DNA of 64,000 nt, taken from NCBI GenBank assembly GCA_020466095.1, contig CM035806.1, positions 121,197,023-121,261,022 of the forward strand, given 5' to 3'. The stretch is from Chlorops oryzae (taxonomy: Eukaryota; Arthropoda; Insecta; Diptera; Chloropidae). Made by a program: the position numbers and the translations under genes. The notes under the pieces were generated by a model. The model worked only from the letters and a program-made list of their open reading frames with translations, had not been told where the DNA came from and did no database searches. This document shows, in pieces, positions 1 to 10,833 of the stretch. Positions within the stretch are counted from its first letter, which is position 1. Each line of letters starts with the position of its first letter.

Positions 1-1156
1 ATTAAAAGAGAAAAATTGAAATTAAAAAAAAAGGCTTATATCAAGGAATTGATAAGTTAATCAAAATCGAAGCTGGATTTATCCTAAAAAAGAGAAAAAC
101 ATGCAAATATACATATAAAAAAGAGTTCTTATGCCTAAAAATGCGTTATACGCCAAAAACTATTATTAATAAAACTAATACTATTAATGAAAAATAGTCG
201 AAAAAACATTGTCATGAAAAAGACAAATGGATAAATTTAAAATTTCGTATGCTTCAATCTGCACAGTGTATGGCACTCGAGGTATAATCTTTCGTAAAAA
301 TATTCCGAAAATCAATTCGCATAAATCATTCGACAAACGTCTTCCTTCATTCGCTTCTTAACAACAACCATATATAACCATATATACACAGAGAAAAAAA
401 TCAACCAGAAAACTGGTTAAATCAAAAAGAAAAACATACAAAACGGCTTCAACAAGGAATATTTTTATTTTAACAATTTTTCTTGTTGAAAAAAATAAAG
501 ATTTTCCTTTTGAATCAACTATTATATATATTCAGGTCAAATTGACATGATAATTTTCAAAAATGGATTTAAATTTAAATTGTTGAACTAACTACGGACA
601 TAATTGAAATGACAAGATAATTTTTAAATTTACTAAAATACCTATAAAAGAAGAAATGTCAAAACAAATTTATTTAACGTTCAAAGCAAATGGCCACAGA
701 GCCCTCTGGTGAACATAACGCCAAAAATAGCCATCGGATGGACTTCATCCGATTTTGTCACTCCGTTGTCGTGACTGCTTTCGCAATGCTTAAAAAGTTC
801 TAAGATGAATAAATGTCTTATATGTCTTTTTTTATAAAACAAATGAGAATTATACCGAACGAAAAGAAATGTAATTAAACATTTTTCCTTTAAATCAACC
901 AAAAATTTTGTTGACTCAACAATTTTTCTTTTGAAATTTTCGTTCTGCTCGAAAATCAAAAGGACTGTGAATAACAATGCGCATTTAAAAAAAATTATGG
1001 TTACTTTCGCTCAGTGTATTTAAGCCTCTGATTAGAATTCCAAAAAAAATTGAAAAGTAGGCGTGGCAAGGGGGGGGGGGGGTTGGCCTTAGGGCCTTAA
1101 ACACCTCTTGATATTAAAAATTATTTGAACATGTGAGTCTGTGTGGGGTATTTTAT
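1..1156. other. AT-rich segment without genes
   Basis: I see no gene, RNA gene or defined mobile element here. Short open frames are interrupted and resemble no family I know. A run of about 13 G lies near 1070. The segment is probably decayed repeat DNA. Confidence 0.5.
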
Positions 1157-1190
1157 TGTCAGGCTCGCCTGACTATAACACCCTTACTTT
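1157..1190 (+). repeat. Left arm of a 34-bp inverted repeat pair
   Basis: The stretch containing GGCTCGCCTGACTATAAC is present as its reverse complement at 4294-4327. The pair brackets the truncated LOA element. The inner part (GTCAGGC..GCCTGAC) is itself a small palindrome. The right-hand partner continues into a dispersed repeat, so this may be a fragment of the same family in the opposite orientation rather than a true TIR. Confidence 0.6.
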
Positions 1191-1642
1191 TTTTTTATGA
1201 AGTTCTTCATTTCTGTTTCATTTCTGACAGAAACCTTACAGAAACTAATCTATATGGCAACTCTACCTTGTGACTTGTTCACATAAGTATTAAGCGCAAA
1301 ATGCAATATTGCGAGAGCCCGATGCGACAGTGCGCGACGTCACAAAAATGTTTTGCGTGACGAATTTCAATCTCCAATGAGAGTTTTGCGTCACGCAGAT
1401 GATAGCATAATTGCGCTTCTAGTAATTCAATATTTGAACCAAGTACCAATATAACGAGTACCGAGTACTCATAAAAATAATACGCTATCACTTGAGTTTA
1501 AATTTTAATTCCAAATTTTCAAATATTTTCAAAAAAATTTCAAAATGAACCAAAGCTCACGAAGTATTTTAAAAGCTCTTTTTCACGGAATAGTGAACAG
1601 TTTTCGTTTTATTAGTTTAAACGAGTACCCAATGGCGAGTAC
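1191..1642. other. Intergenic repeat-like segment
   Basis: No coding sequence is supported. Two facing GAGTAC/GTACTC-containing blocks occur near 1455-1470 and 1620-1645, next to the 3' end of the LOA fragment. They hint at a short inverted-repeat element that I cannot delimit. Confidence 0.3.
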
Positions 1643-3393
1643 TCAAAAAATAGGTACATCATTAATTGCTTGATGGACCATTATTCTTGCCCCTAGACAC
1701 GCGAGTCTGCTCCTAGCCGCAGCAGGGCAAGTACATAAAACATGCTCTGCTGTTTCCTGCTCTGACTTGCAAAGTCTACAGAGAACTTCGTTTATCACCC
1801 CCATCTTTTTCAGGTGATATTTCAGTCTACAGTGCCCCGTTAAGAGTTCAGTATAGATCTTGATAGTGTTTCTGCTCAGGTTAAGTGTAGCCTCCGCCCT
1901 GATAGTCGTGAGACTTATGAGCCTTTTTGCCTGCCGCATGCCCTTGTGGGCTCTCCAGCATTCATTTAGGCTTTTCTCCTCCCATTTCCTAATCAGGTCG
2001 TTTCTGTAGCTATTGTTAACCCCACAGAATGGTTCTGGTCCAATGAAAGGGTTTGCCGCACCTCTTTTGGATAGGCAGTCCGCTCTTTCATTGCCTGGAT
2101 GTCCTTCTTGCCCCGGTATCCAATATAGAGTAACAGTATTCCTCCTGGATAGGGTTTGAAGAAGCCCATGGCATTCATACACCTGTTTTGAGTTAATAGT
2201 GAATGCTGAAAGGGCTCTCAGAGCCGCCTGACTGTCTGAGAAGACACATATGTGGGAACCTGAAGTGTTCCTTCGTATACATTCTCTGACACACAGCTCT
2301 AAGGCGTGGACCTCCGCCTGAAAAATGGATGATGTTTTCCCCATAGCAGCTGCTTTCTGAAAATTAGGCCCAACAACTCCAGCTCCAACGCTGCCGTCAT
2401 CCATTTTGGACCCGTCGGTGTACCATTTCTGCGAGCCCTCTGCGATTTCTATATTATTATTTCTCCATGAGTCACGATCTCTAATGACTACCTCATAATC
2501 TCGGGAGAAAATATGTTTTTTGTGCACTTTGTCGGATAGCCCCAGGCATGGGGTGTCCCAGAAGATATCAAGATTCTTCATATGCGCTGTAAGATTACCT
2601 TCTCTCAAGTTGCACAAGTTAGGAAGCCTGAGTGCTGCAAGGGCTGCTTCTCTTTCAATCACAATGTGAAGAGGTGTTAGCCCTATTAGCGATCCCAGGC
2701 CTGTAGGTGGACAGGTTCTCATCGCCCCCGTAACGCTCAGGCAGGCTATTCTGTATATCCTGTTCAGGATGTTAAGAGCCTTCCTTTGGTTTATTTTAGG
2801 CCACCATGCCAATGATGCATATGTGATCATGGGAAGGGTGACTGTTTTAAAGGACCACGCCATCATTTTAGGTCGTACTCTCCAAGTTTTACCGTACAGC
2901 CTTTGGCACGCGAATATTGCCTTCATGGCTTTCTTCGAAATATACGATAGATGTTGGTTCCAATTATGTGTCTTGTCTAGGATAACCCCTAGATATTTCA
3001 TCTCATCGGAAATGTTTAGTTCCTCTCCACCGAGTTTTAGAGCCCCAAGGTTGAGCTTTCGTCTTCTGGTGAAGGGTACTACAGTAGTTTTGGTTGGGTT
3101 AATTGAAAGTCCCTTTTCTTGACATCATTCAGAGGTGATGTCAAGGGCTAGTTGCATCCGATCAGTTATGGTAGAGTCAAATTTGCCTCTGACCCCAATT
3201 ACCAGATCGTCTGCAAAGCCTTGAACTTCGAACCCGTTCTCATCGAGGATCTGAAGTAAATAGCTCATCGATGACTAAGATCCAAAGAAGAGGGGATAGT
3301 ACTCCTCCCTGGGGACATCCTTTGGTTGTCCTTACTGTGAGTGTATTTAATCCCGAGTCAAAGACGACAGTTCTCCTTCGGAGGATTTAGTGA
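1643..3393 (-). pseudogene. 5'-truncated LOA-clade LINE ORF2 (RT, RNase H, zinc knuckle)
   Basis: This is the C-terminal part of a non-LTR retrotransposon polyprotein. Reading from 3393 downwards it shows an RT motif of GCPQGG type, FADDLVI near 3207, the thumb region with YLGVILDK near 2990, and then an RNase H domain. The RNase H carries YTDGSK, QAEVHALE, SDSQAA and the GQEGHPGNERAD block, so all catalytic acidic residues are present. A terminal CRLC...EHVLCTC zinc motif follows. RNase H after RT is typical of the LOA and I groups, and the order matches the full-length copy at 55012-59772. The endonuclease and fingers of the RT are missing. One in-frame TGA near 3122-3124 replaces what is probably a tryptophan. 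It is a dead 5'-truncated insertion. The exact 5' breakpoint is uncertain by tens of bases. Confidence 0.88.
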
Positions 3394-4293
3394 TTAGTGT
3401 GCGATATCTCCGAACTTACTAGAAGCACTAACCAAATAATATATACATAGATATTCCATTTCATACAACCAAATGTAGTCTATCAAAACTATGCCAATTG
3501 CTCCCATCCAACTTGAACATAACTCGCAACTGCTTTCAAACCGCTTTCTTAGGTCGGAAAGTGGTTGATCGTATCAGAAATTATGTTTGAACACTAATCA
3601 AATAATATATAGATGCCTCACGCTGGACAAAAAATTAGCCGCTAGCGATACTGAGCTCTAGCTCCCAGCGAAAGAAATCTAGCAATCGGAAAAATTAGGC
3701 TTCCGTCTGTGGTCGGATCTCCTCCCGAAACGGCTGGACCAATCGAAATTTGGCACACAGGCAAATCGGGATCCGAGTATGATCCTAAGTAAAAATGGGA
3801 GACATCTGCCCACTGCCACGCCCACAAATGAATTTAATGTGATTTCTTACTTGTTTACTTTTGCATTCACGAAGCAACAGAAATGATCAGTGCCGGCCAC
3901 GGAAGCAAGCTAGAAGCAAAAAGCGCGTAAGCTCTCGTATGTACCAGTGCTGTCGGAATTACTACAATTGTAGTATTTTACTACAATTTCATCACCCTTA
4001 CTAATATACTACTAAAATGTAAATATTACTACATTTCTCTAAAAATGCAGATCTGTATAGTAGATTAAAGTATCCGTCACAAATTTTTTCTCAAAAAAGA
4101 AAAAAAAGTCAGCTTTACACTATTCTTTGTGTATTTTTAAATTTCGTAAAATTTACTCGGATAGAGTAGTACCATTCATGTTCCATCAAGGAAATAGTTT
4201 TAAGAGAAGTGCATTCGTTAAATATTATATTTCCAACCAATTTTATTTAATTTCCTAAAAGTACTACAAAATGCCCCAAAATACTACTAAAAC
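3394..4293. other. Gene-free repeat-derived segment
   Basis: No ORF is convincing. AATAATATATAGATGCC-like words near 3435 and 3600 recur at 49090. The block around 3700-3830 (TCCCGAAACGGCTGGACC) has the look of a dispersed repeat. Between 3960 and 4290 the sequence is rich in TACTAC/GTAGTA words. Confidence 0.35.
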
Positions 4294-4715
4294 AAGTAAG
4301 GGTGTTATAGTCAGGCGAGCCTGACAACTTTAAAGTGTTTGGAAATCATATTTCTTGCCTTGAAACATGTTCAAATATCAAACTTCATCAAAATATGTTG
4401 ACTAAGATTTTAGAGCAGTTTTTGTGATTTTCGTAACAGACCCTAGTACTGGAGGTACCCCCAAAAATAGTCCGATCGGGTCCATTCTAGAACTTGTTCT
4501 TACTCATGTCGCCGTAAGCTCGCATACCAAATTTTGTCAAGATAGCTCAACTCCTTCGATAAGATAACTGTATACAGACAGACGGACAGACGGACATGTC
4601 TAAATCGAATCTCCTGGTGACGCTGATCATTCTATCTCGACTGGTTCTGGGTGTTACACACAACCACACAAACGCAATATACCCTCGACACAGAGTGTGT
4701 CGGGTACAAAAAGCA
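4294..4715 (+). repeat. Dispersed repeat with GACAGACGGACAGACGGAC block
   Basis: The left edge is the inverted partner of 1157-1190 (GTTATAGTCAGGCGAGCC). The body has the tandem GACAGACGGAC words at about 4576-4597, and the right edge is a small palindrome around CGACACAGAGTGTGTCGGG. Blocks of this kind are common in fly genomes. A related sequence flanks the LOA insertion at 54640-54924. No protein is encoded. Confidence 0.5.
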
Positions 4716-4896
4716 AGCTTTACTACTAAACGAAATTTGAAAACGACACAAAATTGCTCTCAAATGAGAAGCAAAGCTTTTTTTTTTTTTTGAACGGGAC
4801 TTGTTTATTGAATCTTCTTATTTATAAAGAACTAACAATAAGTTGTAGAATCTTAAATCTAATTTTACATAACTTTACAAAAGTTTTCGGTTGTAA

Positions 4897-5068
4897 AGTT
4901 TCTTGTATAAACGTGCCTCGGAGCGGGCTTAAGAACTCATATATAGTTGTTTGTACATAATATGTGCCACGGGATCGGGCTTAGATAATAAATTTTTATA
5001 CAAGATAAACGTGCCTCGGAGCGGGCTTAAGAACTCATATTATTATTATTATTATTATTATTATTTAT
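4897..5068 (-). repeat. Duplicated 3' UTR module and (TAA)n in the LINE
   Basis: A segment of about 40 bp containing ACGTGCCTCGGAGCGGGC occurs twice, at about 4899-4938 and 5001-5040, roughly 100 bp apart. A (TTA)n microsatellite follows at about 5039-5068. The stretch between the two copies (GTGCCACGGGATCGGGC) recurs near 9500 at the other end of the element. Confidence 0.75.
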
Positions 5069-5126
5069 ACTCAGCTACAAGATATTATAAATCTATCAGC
5101 TAAGTTGCTTAAAAATAGGTCTAACT

Positions 5127-7967
5127 CTAGGTGGAGTTAAGAAACAGTGTGATACTATTTTTAATTGACTGAAGTGTTCTTGAAAAACAAACAAAATTAT
5201 ACAAAGCATTATAATCCCTACAAATTACCCTTAATGGTTCAAAATCTGTATAATTAGCACTACGTGGAAGTAAACGAACAGGTTCGTAATATCGAAGTGG
5301 TCTTGCTGGCACGAAGATAGGAACACGAGCAAGTAAACACTGGCAATCTATTAGTCCAGAGAGTAGTTTGTGAAGAAACATCACATTAGCTGTAATACGA
5401 CGGCTATCTAAAGATGGGAGTCTAATCATCCTGAGGCGATTTTGGTATGACAGAAGATTTCCAGTAGCATCGAATGCGAGATCACGCAAGGCAAATAGGA
5501 CAAATTGTTTTTGCACCGATTCAATTTGATCGGAGTATATAGTATATTGTGGACACCAAACAGGAGACGCGTATTCAAGTGTAGGACGCACGAGTGAAAT
5601 GTAGAGCAGCTTAGTAATGTATGGATTGTTGAATTCTCTAGACCATCGTTTAACAAATCCAAGTAAGCTTCTTGATTTTCTAACAATCGATTGAATGTGA
5701 TAGTTAAATTTCAGCTTTGTATCTAAAAGAACTCCCAGATCACGATGGCACTGTACGCGTTCTAATTGCTTATTCCTCAGAACGTAGATCCGATTGAAAT
5801 TGTTTTTCCAAGAGAAGGTCATCACTTTACATTTTTCCAAGTTGAGGAGGAGAAGATTCGACTCACACCAATCCGCAAATCTATTTAGGTCAGCTTGCAT
5901 ATAAATACTTGCTTGAAAGTTATTGTAGGATAGGAAAAGCTTAACATCATCAGCGAAAATTAATATGCGGCAATTTTTCAGTATCAAAGGGAGATCGTTT
6001 ATAAAAAGGATAAAAAGCAGTGGTCCTAAGTGGCTTCCTTGCGGCACTCCGGATGTTACATCAATGAACCCCGATGATGAATTATTATAAAGCACGCACT
6101 GTCTACGACTGTTCAAATAAGATGATATCCAGTATACAAGTGAGCTGGGAAAACCCAGAGTTTCAAGTTTCGATATCAGTAGATTGTGATTAAGACTATC
6201 GAACGCTTTGCTAAAGTCAGTAAATATCACATCTGTTTGATATCCACTATTGAAGCCATCCACTATCGTTGATGTGAGCTCCAGCAGATTTGACACCGTC
6301 GATCTTCCCTTCATAAAACCGTGCTGTGACGGTGAAATTACAGAACCAAGGCCACGTGACAATTGATCCGCTATAATGTGTTCGAATACTTTCGGTAAGC
6401 AATTCAGTCTTGCAATGCTTCTATAGTTTTCCACTTGTGACTTGGGCCCATTTTTATGAAGAGGTATTATGTAAGAAAGCTTCCAAATGTCCGGAAAAAC
6501 TCCAGTCTTTAAGGAAAGGTTAAAAACTTTGCTCAGCACATTACATAACATATCAGCACAACTCTTTAATATAATGGCTGGGATGTTGTCCGGACCAGAG
6601 TTATATGAAGGTTTCAAAGCATTCAAATACGAAAGTACTGTATTTGAATCTATAACTGGCATATTGAAAAGTGGCGTTCCATAAAATTGTTGCGGCTGAT
6701 TAAAAGAGGGAGTACAGGTTGTCATAGTATAGACATTCTCGAAGAAATCCGCAAATAAATTAGCAGCTTCATCGTCAGAAGCTGCAACAACATCTTTGTA
6801 AATCATTTGAGATGGGTAGGCTCTCTCTTTGCGCTTGGCGTTTACAAAGTCAAAAAACTTATTTGGATTTGTCCAAATTTGTTGTTTTAAAATGGCAAGA
6901 TGGCTCTCATAGCATTCTTTATTACATTTAAGGAAACGATAACGAGCATGAGCATATCTGGCATAGTGAATGAGTTCCCCAGTCCGTTTAAATTTTTTGT
7001 GAAGTCGATTTTTTCTGTTCTTTAAATATCGCAGATCCTTGGAATACCATACTGGGTGATTATCAACCACCACAGATCTCTTTGGAACATAGGATTCAAT
7101 TCCGGCCGATAATATCATATAAAATTCATTTGTTGCATGTAGAGGACAAATACTATTCAAAATGTTACTCCAATCAGCATTAGATAAATAGCTCCTTAAA
7201 CTTCGAAAATCCGTCTTATAAAAGCAATATTTTTGCATTATTTTCCTTTTTTTATTAGAGCTGTAAGACTCCGTTGAGTATTCCAAAGAAAATTCCAGGG
7301 TAGGGTGGTGAATATCTTCAGGATTCGCATATGATTGTGAACGAGTTACCGGCGAAATCAATTCAGTGTTAACGAATATCAGATCAAGAGTTCGATCATT
7401 TATATTTCGGATGGAGTTAATTTGATGTAAGGGTAAATCTATGATAGAATCAATGAAGTCGTTAGGCGCGTTTGACAAGGGCGTCAAGAAAAGTGATTCG
7501 GTGGAACACTCCCAAGAGAGATTCGGTAAGTTAAAGTCTCCGCTTACAATGATATAATCAGCGTGCCCCAGACGATCAAATACAGCGCGAATTGCATTAA
7601 AATGAGACTGGTATAGTTCAATGCCGCTATTAGGCGGAACATAGGAGCATGACACAAACAAAAGTCTATTTCCAACACTTATTCGGATGCACACAACTTC
7701 TATATCGACGAATGACATGTCAAGAACTTCATCCACCATAAGGCTCGACTTGACCGCTACCAGTACTCCGCCACCTCTACCGACACGATCTTTACGAAAA
7801 ACTTGATAATTACCGCAGAATACTTCAGCATTAAAAACAGTTTCATTTAGCCAAGTTTCCGTCATTAATATAATATCATAATCTAAAAGGTAGCTCTTCA
7901 AGCAGACATCTTTAAGTTTCGACTTAAGACCTCTTACATTCTGATAAAGGAAGTTTAGACAACTCAA
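5127..7967 (-). CDS. LINE ORF2: endonuclease and reverse transcriptase
   Basis: The protein has about 946 residues. Residues 1-220 form the APE-like endonuclease: YQNVRGLKSK at the start, TETWLNE, the GDFNLPNLSW motif and a final DIHHPTLEF. The reverse transcriptase occupies about residues 460-740, with NYRSIARLNCLPKVFE, TDFSKAFDSLNH near 590, SGVPQGSHLGPLLF near 640 and the catalytic FADDVKLF near 670. There is no RNase H. It would nick target DNA and prime reverse transcription of its own RNA in the nucleus. The frame opens at a TTG six bases after the ORF1 stop and no nearby ATG lies in frame, so initiation by reinitiation or at a non-AUG codon is possible. Alternatively the ATG was lost. 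The frame is otherwise intact. Confidence 0.9.
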   Translation of the reverse strand: MSCLNFLYQNVRGLKSKLKDVCLKSYLLDYDIILMTETWLNETVFNAEVFCGNYQVFRKDRVGRGGGVLVAVKSSLMVDEVLDMSFVDIEVVCIRISVGNRLLFVSCSYVPPNSGIELYQSHFNAIRAVFDRLGHADYIIVSGDFNLPNLSWECSTESLFLTPLSNAPNDFIDSIIDLPLHQINSIRNINDRTLDLIFVNTELISPVTRSQSYANPEDIHHPTLEFSLEYSTESYSSNKKRKIMQKYCFYKTDFRSLRSYLSNADWSNILNSICPLHATNEFYMILSAGIESYVPKRSVVVDNHPVWYSKDLRYLKNRKNRLHKKFKRTGELIHYARYAHARYRFLKCNKECYESHLAILKQQIWTNPNKFFDFVNAKRKERAYPSQMIYKDVVAASDDEAANLFADFFENVYTMTTCTPSFNQPQQFYGTPLFNMPVIDSNTVLSYLNALKPSYNSGPDNIPAIILKSCADMLCNVLSKVFNLSLKTGVFPDIWKLSYIIPLHKNGPKSQVENYRSIARLNCLPKVFEHIIADQLSRGLGSVISPSQHGFMKGRSTVSNLLELTSTIVDGFNSGYQTDVIFTDFSKAFDSLNHNLLISKLETLGFPSSLVYWISSYLNSRRQCVLYNNSSSGFIDVTSGVPQGSHLGPLLFILFINDLPLILKNCRILIFADDVKLFLSYNNFQASIYMQADLNRFADWCESNLLLLNLEKCKVMTFSWKNNFNRIYVLRNKQLERVQCHRDLGVLLDTKLKFNYHIQSIVRKSRSLLGFVKRWSREFNNPYITKLLYISLVRPTLEYASPVWCPQYTIYSDQIESVQKQFVLFALRDLAFDATGNLLSYQNRLRMIRLPSLDSRRITANVMFLHKLLSGLIDCQCLLARVPIFVPARPLRYYEPVRLLPRSANYTDFEPLRVICRDYNALYNFVCFSRTLQSIKNSITLFLNST

Positions 7968-7972
7968 CTTGT

Positions 7973-9055
7973 TTATGACAGTTCTATTAGAGAATCGTTC
8001 GGAGGCGAGTTGTCGTTTTTTGAAGGATTTCCTGCATTTAGCGAAGAGCTAGCATGTTCATGTTCATTGAAAACAGTGGACACGGGTAACGTAACTAAGT
8101 TCTTTTGTGCAGCTCCAGATTTAAAGATGTATTCCTTAACGAAAGTACCAAGAGGCCAAAAATTCGGATTATTTATAATATCAAATGATGTTGTAGGAAA
8201 AGTAATTCGAAAAGAGGATTTATCTCGATTGTATGAGAATCTAAACTTAGCTACGGATAAGCCCTTCAGATCGGGGCACTTCGTTGCTATGTAATGGCTT
8301 ACATCACCTTCGGTTGTATCAGGAGCAAATCTAGATACAAACACAGATTTTCTACCCGTGACAACAACCAGTGAACGAGGTTGCGCGACCGTCCCAGAAT
8401 TATTATCAACGTTCTCAGAACATATAGCGGCGTTCACATCCCGAATCGCAGAGGTACCTGGAGTTAGCCTAGATGGAACATTAGATGAACGCTGAGCAGT
8501 TACAGACGTGAGAGTAGGAGAAGAACTGTTGAGTATGGGTTGAGAAAACGGATTTCGTAGAGTTGTGGATGCAGCAATCACACCAGCAGAGTTCGAATTC
8601 GAATTATCGCCGATGTTGTTACTGCTCTCAAGACGTAAAGGGTTTCTCGCACCTGCGGCGAGTGATGTTGACGGCTTTACAGCTGTAGCTAGTGGAGAAA
8701 TTGTATTTACTCCTATTGATCTGACTTCCACTGTCTTCTCATTTTCATCAGGCAACTTAAAATCCTTGAATAAGCTTTCATAGTGTAGAAATTTCTCAGT
8801 TAGGGCTTTTAGGTCTTTTCCAATAACTTCAAACCCCTTCTTAGTCTCACTGACAAGTTTATTCAAACTTATGTTTGTCGGCCTGCATTTTGAACATAAC
8901 CATTGAAGGCCTTTATCATCATTAAGCGCATCAAGTACTCTACCAAGCAGTCCAGTGCATTTTCCATGGTAGGAATCGCTACACATCCAGCAACACACAA
9001 AGCGATCGAGCTCTTCCTTGCGCTTGGCAATGCACGGATTTAATGAGCAGTACAT
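7973..9055 (-). CDS. LINE ORF1 protein with PHD-like zinc finger
   Basis: I start at the ATG at 9055, because the longer open frame upstream has no ATG. The first 60 residues carry a cysteine/histidine cluster (CSLNPC, CCWMCSDSYHGKC, WLCSKC) of PHD-finger type. A helical segment follows, then a long serine/threonine/asparagine-rich linker. The C-terminal part has TGRKSVFVSRFAPDTTEGDV, an RRM-like or esterase-free ORF1 domain that probably binds RNA. It ends five bases before the ORF2 frame opens. In LINEs such proteins coat the element RNA and help target-primed reverse transcription. The frame is undamaged. Confidence 0.82.
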   Translation of the reverse strand: MYCSLNPCIAKRKEELDRFVCCWMCSDSYHGKCTGLLGRVLDALNDDKGLQWLCSKCRPTNISLNKLVSETKKGFEVIGKDLKALTEKFLHYESLFKDFKLPDENEKTVEVRSIGVNTISPLATAVKPSTSLAAGARNPLRLESSNNIGDNSNSNSAGVIAASTTLRNPFSQPILNSSSPTLTSVTAQRSSNVPSRLTPGTSAIRDVNAAICSENVDNNSGTVAQPRSLVVVTGRKSVFVSRFAPDTTEGDVSHYIATKCPDLKGLSVAKFRFSYNRDKSSFRITFPTTSFDIINNPNFWPLGTFVKEYIFKSGAAQKNLVTLPVSTVFNEHEHASSSLNAGNPSKNDNSPPNDSLIELS

Positions 9056-9523
9056 TTTAAAGTAAAAGCCAAACAATATGCAGCAATTAATGAAGATATA
9101 AAAGGTATAACGAATTCGCCAAGAAGTATGCAAGGATATAATTACTTCAAGAGAGAAAACTGTTATATTGTGTGACTAAAATGCAACTCAACGCATTAGG
9201 AGTCAAACGACGCACGAAAAAGCAAAACAAAATTAAAACAATAACAATTTGCTATAGTGCAATATTTACGATACACTTCCAATTATGGCAGCTTGTGAAC
9301 AAAGTCCGACGTTTTCTCGTGTTTTAGACGGAAAAGGTATTTAGATAATCAGCCAATTATAACAGTTCATATGAAAGATTAACGATTTATTTAAATTTGA
9401 ATAAAACTTCACAATGGCAAAAACACGTACACGCACTTTCAGTGTTGTTAAATTGTAATTGCCAACAAGATATAGTTGTTTGTACATAATATTATATGTG
9501 CCACGGGATCGGGCTTAAATAAT

Positions 9524-9526
<3 letters not shown>
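9056..9526 (-). other. 5' UTR of the PHD-ORF1 LINE
   Basis: The segment upstream of ORF1 has no long ORF. Its far end (about 9474-9526) contains GTGCCACGGGATCGGGC and AATAAAT, nearly the same as a block in this element's own 3' UTR at about 4943-4998. An internal RNA polymerase II promoter would be expected here, but I cannot point to one with confidence. Confidence 0.55.
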
Positions 9527-9562
<36 letters not shown>

Positions 9563-10790
9563 AATGCGAAACAGTTTTTGCCAGTGAAGGAATTTACCGG
9601 AATCTGTTGTGTATCGATTTATAGCAGAGGCTACTCAGTTGCTTCCACAGTGGTGTGGCGATCATTTCTTCGTAGCCGGGAATGTGAAGAAGTGGAGGCT
9701 AGGCATCTAGCCATTTCGTTAGGATGACTTCTAAGTTTTTCGCTATAGATTGCCTTAAATCGCGAAATTTCATCTTTAACCATGGGTACATTGAGGTCGC
9801 GGTGGATGTTTTCGTTTCGGATAAACCATGGAGCACCTGTAATTAATCTTAAAATTTTCGATTGAGCTCTTTGTATTAGTTCTACAGTCGTGGAGCTAGC
9901 GTTGCCCCATAGCTGTAGCCCGTACGTCCAAATCGGTTTGATAACACTTACGTATAAAAGCACCTTGTATTCAATGTTCAAAAGAGAGCGTGAGTTAATT
10001 AACCAATGAAGCTTAGAGGCTTTTAATTTCATGAGAGTTCGTTTGGCTTCAACGTGTTTGCGCCAAGTAAGACGTTTGTCCAAATGGAAACCTAAATAGT
10101 TTACATTGTCGGCCTGTGGTACTAAAATATTATTAATAGATACGGGTGGGCAGATTCCTCTTTTAAGTGTGAATGTGACGTGCTTACATTTTTGCTCATT
10201 TACTTTTATACGCCAAAGAGCTAGCCATTTTTCAACTAATTTTAAATGCATTTGAAGGTTCCTAGCAGCTGAAATTGGGCATTTTTGCCGACTTATAATT
10301 GCTGTATCATCAGCAAAAGTAGATATTGTGGTGCTACTGCTTAAGGGAAAGTCTGTGGTGTATAATAAGTATAGGAAGGGGCCAAGAACACTTCCTTGGG
10401 GGACGCCTGCTTTTATTTCAATGTCTTGTGTTATATGATCCTTATATCTTACCCGAAATGATCTATTTTTTAAGTAAGACGCAAGTGTTTCATGTGTATT
10501 TGGAGGGAGGAGGCTCTTAATCTTGAGAATGAGGCCTTCGTGCCAAACTCTGTCGAAGGCTTGAGCCACATCAAGAAAAACTGCGGAGCAATACTCTTTA
10601 TATTCAAATGCTTTCCTTATTTCGTTTGTTACACGATTCACCTGCTCAATCGTTCCATGATTTTTTCGAAAACCAAATTGATGAGATTGAATAATATTGC
10701 TTCCATTAATGTAAGGAGTCAACTTGGAGAGCAATGCCTTTTCAAATAGCTTTGAGAGGCATGGAAGGAGGCTTATCGGCTTATCGAGAA
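9527..10790 (-). mobile_element. 5'-truncated Jockey-clade LINE with long poly(A)
   Basis: The 3' end is a run of 34 A (read as T at 9527-9560), preceded by a short 3' UTR and a reverse transcriptase ORF. The 5' end is cut inside the RT fingers, the usual outcome of incomplete reverse transcription. It lies directly upstream of, and in the same orientation as, the PHD-ORF1 LINE. A second copy of the same group lies at 29254-31167. Confidence 0.85.
9631..10785 (-). pseudogene. Jockey-clade reverse transcriptase, N-terminally truncated
   Basis: About 385 codons remain and the frame has no internal stop. Visible RT motifs in order: KPISLLPCLSKLFEK, QFGFRKNHGTIEQV, FLDVAQAFDRVWHEG, AGVPQGSVLGPFLY and the catalytic FADDTAI. 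The thumb YLGFHLDKRLTWRKHV and the C-terminal GAPWFIRNENIHRDL are typical of Jockey, Doc and Juan relatives. The endonuclease and ORF1 are absent, so it cannot move by itself. The protein is close to the copy at 30047-30940 (GAPWFIKNENIHKDL). Confidence 0.88.
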
Positions 10791-10833
10791 GCAAAGCTGA
10801 GAGCCAAAAATTAGTTCAGTTGAGTGAAAAACA

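Larger units (their letters stand above)
4779..9526 (-). mobile_element. Near-complete two-ORF LINE (CR1/L2/Jockey group, PHD-finger ORF1)
   Basis: A minus-strand LINE with 5' UTR, ORF1 (7973-9055), ORF2 (5127-7967) and a 3' UTR. It ends in an AATAAAC word and a 13-base poly(A), read as T at 4779-4791. Both ORFs are open, so this copy is fairly young. ORF1 begins with a PHD-like cysteine cluster and ORF2 with an apurinic-type endonuclease, an arrangement I associate with CR1/L2-related clades. The end of the window at 61.3 kb holds a relative with the same layout. The 5' boundary is taken where the poly(A) of the neighbouring Jockey copy begins. Exact clade assignment would need a phylogeny. 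Confidence 0.8.
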
